Below are positions 24,680 to 25,663 of a stretch of 25,663 nucleotides of DNA, piece by piece. A program made the translations under genes and the position numbers. This stretch comes from Helicobacter sp. (GTDB taxonomy: Bacteria; Campylobacterota; Campylobacteria; Campylobacterales; Helicobacteraceae), in the NCBI GenBank assembly GCA_022766795.1, contig JALEPE010000055.1, positions 1 through 25,663 of the forward strand. The letters are read 5' to 3'. A model generated the notes under the pieces. That model was not told the origin of the DNA and searched no databases. It saw nothing but the letters and a program-made list of their open reading frames with translations. How positions within the stretch are numbered: position 1 is the first letter of the stretch; each line of letters opens with the position of its first letter.

Positions 24680-24751
24680 GATTATGGATTTGCGCTAAAG
24701 CGGGTGAAAATGCTACGCATTTGCACGCTTCGGTATTGCCTCGCAATGACG
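24680..24751 (-). repeat. Palindromic repeat copy E with inserted hairpin
   Basis: Begins GATTATGGATTTGC and ends CTCGCAATGACG. Its middle holds a long imperfect hairpin (24698-24730): AAATGC and GCATTT arms around a TAC loop, extended outward by GTG/CAC and AAGC/GCTT. Confidence 0.6.
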
Positions 24752-24758
24752 AAGTTAA

Positions 24759-24782
24759 GAGATTCCATTGATAAGGAATCTC
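24759..24782 (-). terminator. Hairpin downstream of the OB-fold membrane protein gene
   Basis: GAGATTCC (24759-24766) and GGAATCTC (24775-24782) form a perfect 8-base stem with an 8-base loop, 12 bases beyond the stop of the minus-strand gene. Only a short TTAAC follows, so terminator strength is doubtful. Confidence 0.35.
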
Positions 24783-24794
24783 GTTTGTGATGAT

Positions 24795-25241
24795 TTATTC
24801 CTGTAATTTAGCGGCTTTATAAACGTGAATGCACATTACGATATACACAGCAGGAACAAGGATATATCCAATAATCAATAAGCAAAGAACACCAGAAATT
24901 ATAAATGCAACAAAATAGCCAAGCGCATAGAATATACTTTTGAGAATATCCCATTTAGCAAGAAGCCACCACGAGAAAAATGCTCCAACAGGACCAAAAA
25001 GTATGGTAATAATCAAAGAAACGATTCCATTGTTTCCATTCACCGCATCGTCAAGACTACCATTTCCCTTTACAATAAAAATATTGTTTGCCTTGCCTTC
25101 ATTGACTTGAAAATCCACTTCACAACCCGTTAGACCCTCTAAAGTCCTTTTTCCTAAATTTGAAATATCACTTGGCTCAAAACTATAACGATTGCCATCA
25201 TCTCCGCTGATTAAGCCAATTCCTAAAACTTTACCTCGCAT
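24795..25241 (-). CDS. OB-fold (cold-shock-like) domain fused to a membrane domain
   Basis: 148 residues from ATG 25241, chosen over a longer frame to 25292 because AAGGA stands 6 bases upstream and a -10 box lies just beyond. Residues 1-58 look like the small beta-barrel domain often found at the N-terminus of TM2- or DUF805-type membrane proteins: GKVLGIGLISGDDGNRYSFE, then GCEVDFQVNEGKANNIFIVK. This domain is cold-shock-like in pattern, but the RNP1/RNP2 aromatic motifs are not clear. Residues 72-94, 102-124 and about 122-140 are transmembrane segments. I infer an inner-membrane protein with a cytoplasmic barrel domain; the function is unknown. It stands alone next to the repeat cluster. 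Confidence 0.75.
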   Translation of the reverse strand: MRGKVLGIGLISGDDGNRYSFEPSDISNLGKRTLEGLTGCEVDFQVNEGKANNIFIVKGNGSLDDAVNGNNGIVSLIITILFGPVGAFFSWWLLAKWDILKSIFYALGYFVAFIISGVLCLLIIGYILVPAVYIVMCIHVYKAAKLQE

Positions 25242-25271
25242 TAAAATCCTTTTTTGAAAAATAAGCTTGCA

Positions 25272-25277
25272 ATTATA
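25272..25277 (-). promoter_or_regulatory. Putative -10 box of the OB-fold membrane protein gene
   Basis: A perfect TATAAT on the minus strand lies about 30 bases before ATG 25241, giving a leader of roughly 24 bases that contains the ribosome binding site. Confidence 0.45.
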
Positions 25278-25444
25278 TATTAAAAATATCAAATAAAGTT
25301 AAAGTGCTATTAAAAGTATAAAAATTAAGTATGTTTTTTGGTATTAATGGAATAGTTGAGATTCTAATGTTTTAAACATTAAAAGTTAAGCAAATAATTT
25401 TTGTTCTTGCCGTATTCAAAGTTGTAGATATTTTTATTTTATTT

Positions 25445-25453
25445 TGATATACT
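25445..25453 (+). promoter_or_regulatory. Extended -10 promoter of the edge lipoprotein gene
   Basis: TG-A-TATACT is an extended -10 box, 46 bases before the ATG at 25500. Transcription would begin near 25460. The rest of the gap 25293-25440 is very AT-rich and shows no gene. Confidence 0.5.
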
Positions 25454-25499
25454 ACTGCCATTCCATTTTTAAATTTAATTTTTTGGGAGTATTTGGTTT

Positions 25500-25663
25500 A
25501 TGGGGTTTTTATATGAAAACAGAACATTAAAGTTGGCGGTATTGGGTGCTACTTGTCTATTGTTTAGCGCGTGTGCAAATCATAGCGCACAAAATCAGAC
25601 TTTTGAAAGTGCCTTGTATCAAAGGATTTGCAATGATGGCTTTTTCTCGCAAAATTTAGATAA
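25500..25663 (+). CDS. Start of a putative lipoprotein gene (partial, leaves right edge)
   Basis: An open frame of 54 codons runs to the window end. It begins at ATG 25500 with GGGAG about 10 bases upstream and a promoter-like box before it. The N-terminus has a charged segment (ENRTLK), a hydrophobic stretch (LAVLGATCLL) and a lipobox-like FSAC, making Cys25 the likely lipidated residue. The following mature start is Gln/Asn/Ser-rich (ANHSAQNQTFESALYQRI). The rest is outside the window, so no family can be named. An alternative ATG at 25513 is out of frame and meets a stop after five codons. Confidence 0.6.
   Translation, partial: MGFLYENRTLKLAVLGATCLLFSACANHSAQNQTFESALYQRICNDGFFSQNLD

Larger units (their letters stand above)
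24292..24751. repeat. Cluster of five small palindromic dispersed repeats in a gene-free region
   Basis: The whole gap 24259-24794 has no credible gene. It holds five related copies of a short element whose ends read CGTCATTGCG(AG) and (AG)CAATC(TATAA), described individually in the next entries. The copies stand in mixed orientation. This end motif is the same that, when wrongly translated, gives peptides such as VIANEVKQS, known from spurious ORFs in several bacterial genomes. The elements look like REP/MITE-type non-coding repeats, possibly transcribed as hairpins. Between copies, 24510-24610 is plain AT-rich sequence in which I see nothing. Confidence 0.75.

Noticed and set aside
25242..25292. 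Longer N-terminus for the OB-fold membrane protein
   Set aside because: It would cover the -10 box and ribosome binding site of the ATG at 25241 and adds no family-like sequence.
1..25663. CRISPR arrays, tRNA or rRNA genes, transposase genes
   Set aside because: Read through on both strands, I saw no regularly spaced direct repeats, no tRNA cloverleaf or rRNA-like block, and no transposase-like protein. The repeats at 24.3-24.75 kb are irregular in spacing and orientation, so they are not CRISPR.

Overview
The window is AT-rich and compactly packed, and it looks like a chromosomal segment of a Helicobacter, most likely an enterohepatic (non-pylori) species. The reasons are the serS-pflB gene pair (a campylobacterial flagellar-motor gene found next to serS in Campylobacter and Helicobacter), the fliK-flgD-flgE hook cluster behind a sigma-54 promoter, and the typical Helicobacter style of the NrdA, PIN-PhoH and nitroreductase proteins. 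The genus call rests on protein recognition and synteny from memory, not on a search.

Layout. (1) 1-1156: the 3' end of a large phage-type protein that runs in from the left edge. (2) 1153-1865, minus: two small coupled ORFs of unknown function, the first secreted; this may be the border between a mobile element and the chromosome. (3) 1931-6695, minus: a complete tripartite efflux operon, outer-membrane lipoprotein - MacA-like adaptor - ATPase - permease, with overlapping genes, a promoter in front and a hairpin terminator behind. MacB is split into two proteins. (4) 6759-8347: a divergent MATE efflux gene and a small convergent membrane protein. (5) 8437-12938, plus: serS, pflB and a TIGR02757-family gene. 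(6) 12925-17950, minus: fliK, flgD and flgE behind a sigma-54 type promoter. (7) 17996-24258, plus: typA, a nitroreductase, nrdA and a PIN-PhoH ATPase, almost without gaps. (8) 24259-24794: a gene-free stretch filled with five copies of a small palindromic repeat. (9) 24795-25241, minus: an OB-fold/membrane protein. (10) 25500 to the right edge: the start of a lipoprotein gene.

How the parts relate. pflB and fliK-flgD-flgE both serve the polar flagellum: PflB builds the periplasmic scaffold that seats the stators, FlgD caps the growing hook, FlgE is the hook subunit and FliK measures its length. The two drug-efflux systems (tripartite ABC and MATE) are transcribed divergently from one 142-base intergenic region.

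The most unusual features are three tandem repeats in the middle of FlgE that resemble chitin-binding (CBM5/12-type) modules, a roughly 47-residue insertion between two active-site cysteines of NrdA, the split MacB, and the repeat cluster at 24.3-24.75 kb. I see no convincing wholly new defence or mobile system. The left edge (phage-type protein plus two unknown ORFs) is the best candidate for an accessory region, but most of it lies outside the window.
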